From positions 68,428-132,427 of the forward strand of contig JBBHKE010001856.1 of assembly GCA_037447655.1 (NCBI GenBank): DNA of 64,000 nucleotides, written 5' to 3'. Of the stretch, positions 31,901-44,328 are shown piece after piece. The position numbers and the translations under genes are program-made. How positions within the stretch are numbered: position 1 is the first letter of the stretch; the number at the start of each line of letters is the position of its first letter. The DNA is from Zygnema cylindricum (Eukaryota > Streptophyta > Zygnematophyceae > Zygnematales > Zygnemataceae). Below the pieces are notes generated by a model. That model worked only from the letters and a program-made list of their open reading frames with translations. It made no database searches and was not told the origin of the DNA.

Positions 31901-34900
31901 ACTTCACAATAATCAACCAAGATGATGTTCAACGAAAGATTATGCATAAATAGATCTCAATCACCTCATGACATATCACATTGACAAAATACACATGTAT
32001 TAAGCAAAGGCTTTTTCAAAACAATCTCTCACACTTACCTATCTAACTCACTCAGATTTCTAACTCTCATTTATCACTTAGGGTAACATTCCATCAAGAG
32101 AAAATTAGGGAAGTTAACAGAAATCCGCAACTCTTCGTACCAAATTGCGCCGTTTATTTTGTTTTTATACAAAAAACGACATTATAGCGAATTTTGTCAA
32201 TACTCTTTGAAAGTCTTAGAGGTAATATTGACCGTCGAATATTCATCTGCGACGAGTTTGCTTTATTTTTTTATGTAACTATCAACCCACCTCAAGGAGG
32301 TGGGTTGGCAAATATAGAAAAAAAATCGTGACACGCATGACCATTAAGCTACGTGTCATGTTGTTAAACCAAAAAAAAATCTTAAGATTTGCAGATGACA
32401 CGCGCTTTCCAAAATACAACCAAAAATAAAAACGAAATTTTGTAGCATTCCTTCGTCACGCTATTTGCGGTAACTTTTGTTCGTCACACTATTTCTCTCA
32501 AAGGACTTCCGTTATGTTCGAAAACACAAACCCTGAAAAATGAGCTGGCGTACAGACTTCCGTTTGCAAAAAGTACAAAAGTTATGTCGTATTATGATTT
32601 CGTACGCAAGTACATGGTACGCAAATGAAGATTTGAAGTTAAGTTTGTCGGTGTTAAAAAATATGAAAGATATTCACTACCGGATCGTAGCTTGCATGGC
32701 GCCTGTCAATTTAGAACACGTGGTGTACAAACTCTTTGTGATGGAACATTAAATCAGGGCAACCTTCCATCAGGTGTTCCCAATAATTGCACGGTCACGT
32801 TTACTGGCAGTAAAATTTGTAACATCCTTCCACCAGTTTGTGCCAGTGAAGCCAAAATTGTTGACTTGTTATATTATTATTGGTACCACGTAGATATTTG
32901 TTGAACCGCCCGAGACTGTGTATGTGTACGGATAGACGCCGATTAAAATATCTTAGTAGCGTCACGCTAATGTACAATCTGAACGTTCTTAGGGTTGTCA
33001 TCGTACCAACGGCCACGAAAACTGTTGCAAAATCAAAGTTTGTACGAATGTCGAATAATGCATCATTTTGTATGTGAATGGATTATCACTGTACCAACTT
33101 CATTGTGCACATTTATGAAGGAGGCGTGACAGGATGTCCTACAACCAAGATTTTTTTGTCAAACAGGTTGGCTATGATGTTAGACGGTACACGCCATTTC
33201 CCACATGTAAGTTTAAAGCTTCACGTCTCTCGTAGATCGACTTTGATTTTACAAATGGACCAATACACGCATCCAGTAAGCGTTAAGTGTCTTTTTGAGG
33301 ACAGCCGGAGGAGACTCGCCAGCAACTGGATTAAAGGGAAGTTTGCGTCGAGAATTCAAAATCAGACGGTGGGATTTTTTGCCAAAAAGTCTAGAGAATC
33401 TTAACAATTTTTTTTGGAAACATCTTTTCAAAAAAGTACGGCCTAGTACGGAATTGTACTTTCTCCAATAGCAACCCCACTTTTCGCGTGATGGAAGGTT
33501 ACCCTCAATCGACCAGGTCTATAGAGTTGGCCGTACGATTACAAAAACGTATGATGGAACTTCACCCTTATTCTCACTCACACTAAACACATTTTTATGA
33601 TATGCTTCCGAACTCTATTCACTTTCTAAAAACTCACTACAAAGATAAAGAACAAGTACAATTGAAAACAATACATTGCAAACTGTCCCTAAACATAACG
33701 ACCAGATGCACGTTGAGTGCGCTTGCCATAGCCTGCACCACCAAGCTAACTCAATTCTGACAAATCTGCTCTTTGTAAACTCAAACAAAATGTGGCATGA
33801 TCGTTGCAAAATTGTAGCATGATCGGCCGTACAAAGATATTGTCACTTCGTCGTACGAATAAAATTTTCCCGCGGACAAAAAGATCGAGTAACACTTCGC
33901 GAACATGTAATATTTCAAGGACGCCAAATCACGTTTCGCAAACCAACATTTCGTCAAAACGTCCAACGCCCGTACAGAGAAATAATGATCACACCGAACC
34001 GTCACAAAAGTACCACACAATTCGAAACATCATCGTCGCACTTAAACGAATCAAACATTTCGTGGCGCGATTTTGGCCTACGCTGATTTGACCAATATCC
34101 TAACACATTATGGAATGCAAGTATTGTACCAACAAACGTCAAAAACCTCGACAACGTAGAGGTGTAGGATATGCAACCATGTAGTTACAACTCTACTTTT
34201 CATGTGATAAGTATGCGTAAATAAGATTTCATTGGATCAGATTAGAGGTGGGTTTTGGGGACAATCATAACATAAGAGTACAAAAGCTCTCACAATAGGC
34301 AGAATTCATATACCCTTATCCATCATTTCCAAACAACAAATTAAACATTTAGATAGTCATAATAATATAATAAAATTGCCTTTATTATAGAGTCAAATAA
34401 TTTGACACATTTTTTAAATGACTATTAATGGAAGTTACAAAATTTTCTTGAATGCTATTTTTCTTTCGTCTACTACTGTTATTTCTACATCTCTCTCGCA
34501 TAACTCTATATCGTTTCTATCACTATACACTTCTTATGGTTCCTGAAATCACTTATTATTTGTTGATTCGTCGGAAGTCCATTTGTCTGTGATTAAATAA
34601 ATTTTTCTCGTTGGCCAAAATGAGTGCCTCAACTTGAAATGTTATGGGCCCTCTTTCTTGGTCCTTGAAGAAGTTATCAATTCTGCAAGAGGAGAGATGT
34701 AACCATCCTGAATTGGTATTTATTAGTGGAGAACAATCGGAGATCTCTACATTGAAAATAACAATATGATTTACAGCACATCAAATTCGAAAATTGGATG
34801 GGAATGAAGTGGGAGCTTTGGAAATTCCATTTCAAGGGCTCAAAAGGGAAAATTGAGCGTGGATTACATTATAGAGATTAGCTATGGCAGCCAAAATCAA

Positions 34901-37427
34901 ACAACTTGCGTAACTCACACACCTAACAAGGAAATAATATTACTCACAAAGCATATTTCCCAATTTTCAAAATGACTAACATGCGGAATCAACATGTCTA
35001 TACCTTTCCAAAGATACATAAGTTTATCCCGTCATTACCTCATAAGTTCTTGTCGATTATTATCTTGGTGGAGGGCCACAACAAGAAGGCGTGGATGTGG
35101 GAGGAGATTAAAGAGATTTTGATTGAAATCAAAGGCTCCACCGAGGTGATAATGCTTAAGAAGGCCTCCAAGAGCGAGCTTGGCATCAAAGAGAGAAGCG
35201 CTCATGATTTTGGCCGATCAAGGGACAAGTTAGAGACAAAAAGAAATTGTCCGACACGCCCAATTCATACAAATTATGTCTGCCAAACAAAATTTCAGAT
35301 GGCGAAAAACCATGAAAGTAACGACAAACAAAGCAGAGTGGAGACGAAGCTTCATGACGATAGAGGAGCAAAACAAACAAAAGAATGAAAACTCAAAGAT
35401 TGCGGTCATAACTGTGACAAAAGAGCCATACTCCAAACCATTTGGTTTACACATTTCTTTCGCGAGCATCATTTAAAAAAAGAGATCTAAGATGATGATT
35501 AAAACGAGGGAAAAAAATACTCACCAAGGTGGGGGGTACAATTTAGGAGAACCGTTCAAAAAGTCGATCGGGACAACATGACACTATCTCTGTCGACAAT
35601 TTTTTCACGGAGTTGCCAATATGGACTCGCCAAAACATACGGCTAAAAGTTCCATTCATGAATATGAAATGACGAAGTCAATGACTTTAGTCGATGGGAT
35701 GCCATTTAGTCCAAGATGGAAAGAAGAAGCGGAAATAGAGAAGAGAAAGAGTTTTGATATCACACAAAGAGGACCAAATTAAAAATTGCATTCACGGCAA
35801 TGTTTACTTTGAGTTGCTTTAAACATCAACAACAACAAATAACAAGATTAGCTTAACTAAGATGAGTACTAATATCTCAAAGTAGAGCATTTGAATAAAA
35901 AAAAACCCCAAAATAGAGAAACTCTCACCTCAAGAGGAGACAACACAAATTAGTCAAAATAAAGCAAGTGTCTCATAACGACACAAGTGAGCATCATCGC
36001 CATAGAAAACAAGAAACCGCATGAGGAGAGGAAAACTGCAAAGACAACGTCGAAAGTGATCAATGCTAATAGATTACACACTTTGAGCATACCATCATCT
36101 GTAATTCGTAAAGAGGACGAGGTCAAAGTTAAACAAGTCGAAACAAATAACGCCATAATGAAAGTCATTACAACAAATTTATCAAAGACTGAACGCCCAT
36201 TCAACATGAATATTGATACCAAAAAGTAAAGGATATTGGAACACAAAACCAAAAGGCAGACATTTGCAAGTGTGTCAAACATAATTTCAGCAAAATTATG
36301 GAAGAAACTGTATGGCAAAAAAGAGATAAAAGATTCAAAACCAAACTTGAAAATTTTTATAAACTTTAAAGGTAATCCCAAGCAAGATGACAAGAGAGGT
36401 GGCGGTGAAGAAAATAATGGTTACATTCGATTTTTTATCAATGAGGAAACGGACTGCACAAAAAGAATCCAACAGAACTATATCACGAACAACATTGTCT
36501 AACACTCGCACAATGAGGAAGAAATCAGAAATTAAATTCCTGTTAACAGAAACAACAAATAAAAACTATATGTGGCAAAAAGACCCAACGGCAACAAGCC
36601 AAATGCAAAATCTCATAAAGAAACCAACATTCTAGGAGATTTAGGTTTCCGAAGCTTTAATGAGCAAGGGGTCATGACAAGATAGAGCAAGAAAGGAGAA
36701 AATAACACAAAAAATGAGATGCAAATGAGTGTGAGAAAGGAGAAAGAAATATACATTAGAGAAAGTGATTTTACGATTTGATGGGAGGCCATCACTGTTT
36801 CACAACTGAGTGCGGTTAACGAAAGTGGCAAGAAACACCACCACCAATTTCCAACATCTATTTCCATCAATGGGAGGAAGATTATTTTGGCATCCAAAAC
36901 ATGTCAAAGCGGAGATAAAATAAAAAGTGAAAAGGACATGTTGGCATCAATCATGATGCAACAGCCAAAGAAGATATATTGGCAAACAACTAAGAAAACC
37001 GGATAAGACAAAGTCGAGATGAACAAATTAGAGAATCTCCAATCAAACGGAGAGAGGAGTGTGTAAAAAGCTTTAAATGATGTCATACCACATGCGCGAA
37101 AGACATGGTCAAAAGAACTAAAGAGCGCCAAAAGGAAATCTACATCCTAAATGCCTCATTCTTAAGAGATATAAGAAAAAGACTTGCACAAAGAAGTCCA
37201 TAAGTGCCATTAGAGGTCAAATTTGAGAGACCAAAAAATATGCCACAACTCATTCAAGTGGAGAGGATTTAAGAGCACAAGGTAAAAGTGCAAATCAAGA
37301 AAACTAGTTTAATAATTTGGTGAAAAATGGCCAAAAAAAGTCCATGGAGAGAAATAGTTAAAAAATTATCTTACATTTTGGTGAAATTGGGAGATCTTTG
37401 ATCTCGTTTACTACGTACTCCACGTTA
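28986..37427. other. Gene-poor 8.4-kb stretch
   Basis: No gene, RNA or complete element was recognised. It contains a G-run cluster at 29194-29223 (GGGAGGGAGGGAG...), CT repeats near 29356-29386, and a perfect 11-bp hairpin at 32284-32308. From 34.9 to 37.3 kb the plus strand is purine-rich, with one 138-codon Lys-rich open frame (34972-35388) of unknown nature and no domain. A small Cys-containing frame at 32692-32904 is likewise unrecognised. Old, unidentifiable transposon sequence is the likeliest content. Confidence 0.5.
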
Positions 37428-38020
37428 TGTTGGATTAGCATGTAAATGCCGGTTCAATTCCGTGTGTAATGTTGTACACACACTATCGAAGCCGCCCGAA
37501 ATAGATAGGTACGGACCCGCCAGGCTCTACATCGAACTGGTGGCACAGTGGAGCTGGTGGAACAGTGGTTAGTAGATTGACAAATTAAGTCAAAGGTCCC
37601 AGATATGATCCCTGGCCGGGTCTATTTTCCTAGAGTAGAACATGCGAAATCTTGGATTTCACTAAAGTCTATCATGGTATCGGAGCCAGCGGGATTGCAG
37701 ATGGATTGACCAGCCTAATCAGCCTCCCCGCGACGGGGGGGTGTTGAATTGGCACTTGAATTCCGGTTCAAAATGGGGTGTTATCACGTACGCCACACTC
37801 GAAGCAACCCAAAATAAACGGGTACGGACCCGCGTGGCTCTACATCAAGCCGGTGGCACAATGTGGTACGCCCACAATCGAAGTCGCCCAAAATAAATGT
37901 GTATGAACACGCCTGGCTCTACATTGAGTTGGAGCACGGTAGAAAGTGCGTTGATTTCTTAAGTCAAAAGTCTTACCAGTGGAACATGCCAAATCCCAGA
38001 TTTCACGGAAATCAAAAGCA
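37428..38020 (+). mobile_element. Old, rearranged TRIM, copy 2
   Basis: The 5' LTR (37428-37674) starts TGTTGGATTAGC. It is followed by primer-binding site TGGTATCGGAGCCAGC at 37675, a 67-bp interior and a polypurine tract GCGACGGGGGGG. The 3' LTR starts TGTTGAATTGGC at 37742 and runs to about 38020. Both LTRs have internal duplications: an 18-bp repeat of the box A region (GTGGCACAGTGGAGCTGGTGGAACAGTGG) in the 5' copy, and a ~75-bp repeat in the 3' copy. The tRNA-like part is degraded. No target duplication was identified. Confidence 0.82.
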
Positions 38021-39647
38021 TAAATCCGTCGTGTCCACAATCAAATTAGCGAGTGAGGAAGAATAAATATGAGAAATGGTGAAAGATGACGAATGAGTGT
38101 TAAAGTTCAAAATATTTAGAGTTGCGTTGCTCGGGAAAAGCCGTGAACGAGATGTAGTTAAGCAAGCTGTCTATGAAGGAAAAAGTTTTCATCACCTTTA
38201 TCAATAAGAAATTCAGAAGACTAAATCTCATCCACCTCAAAGTCTAAGCACCGAGCAGGTGCAAATGCGGTGTATAGTTATGGAGGGTTCAACAGAATGC
38301 GTAGAAGACCAATCAATAACATCCAAACCCTAATTCCTTACGCTAACTCAATGTCTATAACTAACTTGCTGCCCAACAAGAAAAGATTGTACATCTGGCA
38401 GCAAGTTCAAAGAGAAGCAAAAAAAGAGAAAGAAAACAGGCGGTTTTATAAAGGAATCTCAGAGAAAAGAGGAAGGCACAAAAAGAAGGGTTTAGGGGAG
38501 AAACAAAGCTTAGAGAAGAGGAGTGGAGTGTACATATTGCTCTCCTTGGAAATGAACCAAACTTTCAAAAATTTGGCCTAGGCTAGTGAGGAGATACGTT
38601 CACTTGCTTACACCTCACTATAGATTCTCTAAGTGAATTAAGCGACGCACGCGAAATGGAGTGGACCTTACAGTCTCAAGTGGACAAACTATCACCGTTG
38701 GTACAACTAGTAGTGTTTCTTTAAACTTACTCATGAGGGACCGCTATAGAAATGAATCTATATCGGAAGCAAGATTCTTGAATATCTATTAAATTTTGGG
38801 CGGTTTAGTAACTCTACTTACTTTACTGTAAATCCAACGCAATAGTGGCAACAAAATCGCTCAGGCGATTCCTTGATTTTGCATGTATGGAGTGGAGGGC
38901 AAATTAAACCGCAAAAGCGAAGTCACCCATTCGATGCACAATTGACTTTTATGTAGGAGGTAGAGGAAAAATGCTCCACCATGAACATTCTACATCAAAT
39001 CTTGAAACTAAAAGGAGATTTGGCATTATGATATCGAATGTGTCATACAACTAAGGATAATTTGGGGAGGAATGTCAAAACGACACGCGTAAAGGGATTC
39101 AACCTTAAAACAAACCGAAAAGTGAATGGATGTGATAGATGTAGTCAAATTCGACAAATTCGGAAACATCATCCAACAAACGATGTGAAATTTAGCCCAA
39201 CATCCACCGAGCTTTATGAATAAAAAAAAATCAAAACTCCACCTCATCCAACTCCGAGACCAAGCACCACCTGGTGCACATGCGGCATCCACTTATAGAG
39301 GGTGCAGCGGATCGGTGGAAGAGGAACCTATGAACATCCATACCCTTAATCCTAACCCTATTTCAATGTCCATAATAAACGGGCATATGTCACATTGTGT
39401 GCCATTAATTTGAGTTAAATGCAGCAAAATTGTGGCACATGTACGACGATAGACATATGTATTATAATCTATTCAATATCCACAGCACTTAGTAGCTTAT
39501 GAAATTAGATTAAATTAGAGGCTGTAATTATTTTTTTTCAAGAGAATGTATACCACTTGATTCTTCTCCAAGCTGAATCAAACAAAGTTTTTTTGCAAAG
39601 TTTCATGAATGATTGATAAAATAAGGGAAAAAAATAACAATGAAACT
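38021..39647. other. Intergenic stretch with a diverged repeat pair
   Basis: No gene recognised. About 38246-38365 and 39262-39378 are related: both carry CA(C/A)(C/A)TGGTGCA/AGGTGCAAATGCGG, a TTATAGAGGGT/TTATGGAGGGT block and ACCCTAATTCC/CCTTAATCC followed by TCAATGTC.ATAA. They lie about 1 kb apart in the same direction, as would old LTRs or tandem units, but no internal retroelement sequence was recognised between them. Confidence 0.45.
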
Positions 39648-40619
39648 GATATGCGGGGTCAGCAACTACAAAGGACAAAGATAAATTTGAGCGCCACAAA
39701 CTTCCGACTTTGGAGCAGAATAACACAAGGCTCAGGTAGGACATGCTACCAGGCAATTTAATCAGAATTTAGAGTGGGTAGAGATAAGACAAACACAGAG
39801 TAGCTTCAAACAGATTTGTTACTTCCCATTATAAGATATAGAAGTACAATTGATGTAAAACAAAAGTGGACTAATTGTCCCAAAAATTAAAACTAGATTC
39901 TTATTGTGTCTTTGCTTTCCTGTGAATGGTGATTGTCTACTCCTATACACACAACTAAATAGCCTAACGCTAACACACTCACTAAGTGGCGGTCCGATTA
40001 TAATCTGCCACGTGTAAAATGTCCACCACACAATAAGATGTGGGGGACAACAACATGTTCTCATAAAAAAAACTACAAACTGAAAAGCAGACAAAATCTG
40101 GCTACGACTCCCCTCCCGAAAATATCGCCTATACTAAGAAAACCGATTCACCTATAAAAAACCAATAATACAAAGCAAATTGGTGTATCGGAGAATCGCC
40201 TGGAATCACAACAAAAACGAACACTTACACTCAATTTTGCGGTGATTTATGTACTTACAAACATCAGTTGACCACAAACCTTCCTTGAAATATCACGCAA
40301 TCACTTTCGGCAAATTCTGATTACGTAATTAAAATCAAACCGTAGATTCGGCGAAATTGTATATGTACGTTCCACAGAATGGTCCTTACAAGATTGTTAC
40401 ACAAAAATGAACAGACGTCGCGCCACCAGGAAGTGATACAAGACCATGTAACTTGTAATCGTACTTTTGCCAATTTAAAGTCAACATTTTTGAGTTATTA
40501 AGGGCGGCGCACTCCAGCGTATATATGTTCGTGAATCGCAAAGGTTCGGTACTCCAATCGCCAATAGCATTCTTTCAAACCATTTTGATCGTGCGGAGGG
40601 GACATGTTTGAAATAGTAC

Positions 40620-40841
40620 TTTGAGAGAACATTAGTTGGACTTTTGGAGGGAATCACTCATCTTTCGTTTCTTGATCTCCCTAATGAAAGTGATATCCTT
40701 AAGTTCCTCCTCATATTTCTTTGTACCTACTTTGAGAGAACATTAGTTGGACTTTTGGAGGGAATCACTCATCTTTCGTTTCTTGATCTCCCTAGTGAAA
40801 GTGATATCCTTAAGTTCCTCCTCATATTTCTTTGTACCTTT
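40620..40841. repeat. 111-bp tandem duplication
   Basis: TTTGAGAGAACATTAGTTGG recurs at about 40620 and 40731 with nearly identical following sequence (single differences such as CTAATGAAAG/CTAGTGAAAG). The unit is a multiple of three. On the minus strand it reads as a repeated charged peptide (KYEEELKDI-type) downstream of RNase H of the copia element. Confidence 0.9.
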
Positions 40842-40864
40842 TTCTGTACCTACAAGAAAATTAG

Positions 40865-41220
40865 TCAGACCTGTTTTTCTTGCGCTAGACTCAACTTATC
40901 TCTTCTTAGAGCCTTAGTATGCATATCAACAACATTCTCCATATCATGACTGTATTTAAACTCCACTGCTTCCGCTGCAATTTGATTTTTAACAAAGTGA
41001 TACCTCGTAGAAATGTGTTTAGACTTAGGATGGTTTACAAGATTCTTAATTAGTGCTAAGCAACTCGGACTTTCTGTAAAAATTTTAGTCCTCTCAGTCT
41101 GCAAAAAACCTATCTCATTTAGGAATGCTCTCATCCAAAAGAATTTTTTTACAATGGCGGCTGTGGCTATGTATTTCACCACCATGGTGGAGAGTGCCAC
41201 TATTTTGTGGAGCTTGCTCA
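40865..41220 (-). pseudogene. Copia RNase H C-terminal part, cut by a TRIM
   Basis: The minus-strand frame contains SKLHKIVALSTM, then a region with KFFWMRAFLNEIGF and HISTRYHFVKNQI, ending with ENVVDMHTKAL. This is the typical copia RNase H to C-terminus order. It begins exactly at the TRIM insertion; the upstream half of the domain lies beyond 41733. The Glu of the usual STMEAEY motif is not retained. Confidence 0.8.
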
Positions 41221-41271
41221 TGTTGATTTCCGAGAAATTTGGGATTCTGTATATCCAAAACTAGGGAAATG

Positions 41272-41344
41272 TGAGCCGGCCAGGGCTTGAACCTGGGACC
41301 TGTGACTTGAGCTATCAGCGCACTAACCACAGTGCCACCTGCTC
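41272..41344 (-). ncRNA. tRNA-like sequence in TRIM copy 3 (3' LTR)
   Basis: 73 nt. The acceptor stem GAGCAGG/CCGGCTC has one mismatch. The D arm GCAC/GTGC and T arm CCAGG/CCTGG are intact, with loop TTCAAGC. The anticodon arm is weaker than in copy 1. Box B is close to consensus; box A has A to T at one position. Confidence 0.65.
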
Positions 41345-41557
41345 GATGCAGAGCCGGGCTAGTCTGTACATATTTCTTTTAGGCGGGTTCAAGTGTGACG
41401 TATCACATTCTACCCCGTATTGAATCGGCATACACGTGCCAATCCAACACCCCCCCTCACGCAAAGGCCGGTCACACCATCCGCAACCCTGCTGGCTCTG
41501 ATACCATGTTGATTTCCGAGAAATTCGGGATTTGGTATGTCCCAAACTAGGGAAATG

Positions 41558-41630
41558 TGAGCCAGCCAGGGCTCAAACCTGGGACCTCTGACTTGAGCTA
41601 TCAGAGCACAAACCACTGTGTCGCCAGCTC
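41558..41630 (-). ncRNA. tRNA-like sequence in TRIM copy 3 (5' LTR)
   Basis: The same 73-nt unit in the other LTR. Acceptor GAGCTGG/CTGGCTC and T arm CCAGG/CCTGG are retained, with box B GGTTTGAGCCC. The D arm is altered (GACACAGTGGTTTGTGC). Conservation of stems despite LTR divergence suggests, but does not prove, selection. Confidence 0.6.
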
Positions 41631-41733
41631 GATGCAGAGCCGTGTGTCCGTACCTATTTCTTTTAGGCGGGTTCAAATGTGACGTTTCACATTCTATCCC
41701 GTATTGAGCCGGCATTCACGTGCCAATCCAACA

Positions 41734-42890
41734 GCTCACCCAACTCACGCTTCCATCTTCAATCTTCCACAAATAACTTGTTGTGGACTTCCTTGTGGTA
41801 AGGTCGCCTCCCCAATTGACATTGCTGTAGGCATGGATGTTAACGCTTTCCTGTTCTCCTCCCAGTGTGAATGTGCAATTTTTGGTTCTTTTAAGTACTT
41901 CAATACCCTTTTAACCGCCATCCAATGTTGCTTGCTTGGCCTCTAAAGAAATCGGCTTAAGATGCTGACGGCGGTGGCAATGTCAGGACGCGTACAGTTC
42001 ATTGCATAGATGAGGGTTCCTATTCCTTCGCGGTAGGGGGCGTCCACTGGTTCTTCTTGCCCTTCTTCGGATTCCACAATCAGTTTTTCTCCAAGTTCCA
42101 GTGGGGTGCTGACTCCCCTTCCATCTTCTAAGTTAAATCTGGTGAGTAACACACCAGTATATTTTCTTTGAGTTAGATGGATTTTTCTATTGAGTCTATC
42201 TCTGATGAGATCTACGCCTAAAACATATTTGAGTTCTCCTAATCGTTCATCTCGAATTGACTTATTAACATGCCTTTTATTTTGGCTGTATCCTTTTTGG
42301 TTTCGCGAAGGATAATCAAGTCATCTACAAATATAGCAATGATAATGTTCATTTCAACATTTTAATAAACAGAGTGATCGACCTATTTCTTTTCACAAAA
42401 CCCTTGACTTTGTAGGTACTCATCGATATTGATGCTCCAAAGTCGTGGGGGTTGCTTCTGTCAGTACAGGGCCTTGGACAGTTTACAAACTTTGTTCAGA
42501 TTCATAGGGTCTTTGAACCCTTCAGGTTAGTTTATATACAATTCCTCATCTAGTTCGCCCATGCAAGAACGTCGTCTTTACTTCCTTTTGCTCAATTTCC
42601 AAGTCGAGTATGGCGTCCAAAAAGAGTAAGGTACGGATAGAATAATACTTTAAAATTAGAGCGAATGTTTCTTTGTAATCAATGCCTTCCTTTCGAGTGC
42701 AACCTTTAACCAATTGACTTGCTTTGTCGCAATCGATGGTTCCATCTGCATTTCTTTTTGATACGAAAGGTCCTCTTGCTGCCGATTGGTTTTCTTCCTT
42801 GCGGCAAGTCTTCAAATGTCCACGTTTTGTTTTGCAAAATGGGCCCCATTTCTTCATTAACTCCGACCTTCCACTTTTCCCCATCCTCAC
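41734..42890 (-). pseudogene. Copia reverse transcriptase and start of RNase H (minus)
   Basis: Reading down the minus strand: EGIDYKETFALILKYYSIRTLL and EVKTTFLHG (palm start, about 42690-42550), then a FVDD catalytic box at 42331-42320, then IGTLIYAMNCTRPDIATAVS near 42030-41960, then a sequence resembling the first half of RNase H up to the TRIM at 41733. Frames shift at least twice, between 42550 and 42340 and near 41940. The catalytic FVDD is intact, but the whole is not translatable as one protein. Confidence 0.8.
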
Positions 42891-42918
42891 TATTGAGAGT
42901 TTAGTGAAGAGTTAAAGG

Positions 42919-44200
42919 CTATTCGGCTTGAGCCATCCTGGCAAACTTCTTCCTTGGGGCACTTCTTGTATTGTACCACTCTCCAAACTTTGTTGCGAGT
43001 TTTCTGGTATTGCTGCTAGCCTTTCTCGGGGGCACTGAGGTTGGTTTTCCCACTACGACCTTTTTTTTAGTTTCTTTTGTTTTAGGTACGATCTCTTTTT
43101 CCATTTCTTCAAATGTGACGACTTCTTTCTCTTTGATTTGACTCTTACTGTTTGATACTTGTGCATGTGGTGAATCTTTGAATTCAATTTCAAGAACGTT
43201 AGATTCACCAAGGGATTCGTTTGATTTAGTTGCCTCCTCTTTGGCAGACTCATCATTGCTTAGTGACCAATCATCAAACAAATAGGAGTAATTTTCCCCT
43301 ACTCTTCTCCCACTATTGCCATGAACCTTGTTCCTTACAAGTGTTTCTCTTACAAATTTCACATTTTTGCTTATCATGATGATTCGAGATTCAATGTTGA
43401 AGATTCTGTAAGCTCTTTTGCTTTCTTCGTAACTTACAAATATTCATTCTTTTGCTTTTGGGGACAATTTTCCTCCTTTGTTTGCATGGTCATGGACGTA
43501 TGTTCGGCTTCCAAAGACTTTCACGTGGGAAATGGTTGGTTGGAATCCATGCCATTTCTTGAACGGAGTTGCATTCTTTACCCCAGATATTGGACATCTG
43601 TTGCGCTGGTACACTGTTGTACACATCGCCTTTCCTCAAAATTCGGAGCTTGTTGAAGCGTGGCCAGCATGTTGAGCGTCATTTCGTTAAGTGTGCGATT
43701 CACACATTTGGCGACACCGTTCTATTGTGGTGTGCTTGGAGCTGTCAGTTGATGTTGGATTCTTTTAGAGGTAAGGAAACTTTTAAACTCAAAGGATAAG
43801 TACTTCCCACCATTATCTCTTCTCAGTCCAATGATAGACTTTCCACGTTTTTTTTTAGCCATAGCCTTGTATTACTGAAAGCATTCGAATACCTCACTCT
43901 TTTGCTAGTGTAGGTAAATGTGGGTCATTCTTAAGTAGTCGTAAATGAAAGTAGCAACAAATCTCTTTCCACTGCAGGATTTGACATTCGTTGGTTTCTA
44001 CTTATGTGAGTGGTTAAGTTCAAGTTGCTGAGTAGCTCCTCTTCCTCCGTCTTAGGGAAAAGGAAGACGGTGCGATTTTCTAAATTTGCACCCACAACAT
44101 GGATTAGGTGAGTCGTTCCCATTGTTGAGTCCTAGTTCGTGAACAAGTTGTCCTTTGACTAGTTTTCTCATGCCTTTGGAATACAAGTGTCATAGTTTGC
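42919..44200 (-). pseudogene. Copia integrase region (degraded)
   Basis: Minus-strand frames contain ATPFKKWHGFQPTISHVKVF and a GSRTYVHDHANKGGKLSPKAKE segment (43626-43444), typical of the integrase C-terminal region. Downstream is a Lys/Glu-rich linker (43377-42919) like the variable stretch before RT. The catalytic core before 43640 is broken by frameshifts; GGKYLSFEFKS-like remnants occur around 43790. Confidence 0.65.
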
Positions 44201-44328
44201 GATGACACAACATTTGATTGTAGCTAGGTATTTTGGATTTACGTTCAGGTTTGAGTAGCATTTTTGACTTCTCAACTAACAATTCTTGTTTATGTCCATT
44301 TGCTAATCGTATATTAGGAGGATTATCC

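Larger units (their letters stand above)
41221..41733 (-). mobile_element. TRIM, complete copy 3, nested in copia RNase H
   Basis: On the minus strand, the 5' LTR is 41507-41733 (227 bp) and the 3' LTR 41221-41449 (229 bp). The interior is again exactly 57 bp, with primer-binding site TGGTATCAGAGCCAGC (a perfect iMet match) and a GGGGGG polypurine end. The target duplication GCTCA is at 41216-41220 and 41734-41738. The flanking copia coding sequence reads through in frame if the element and one duplication copy are removed, which proves a clean insertion. The LTRs differ at many positions, so it is older than the copy at 16337. Confidence 0.92.

Noticed and set aside
34972-35388. 138-codon Lys-rich ORF as a protein-coding gene
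   Set aside because: No domain, no homology I recognise, purine-rich surroundings; best read as chance or an old transposon relic.
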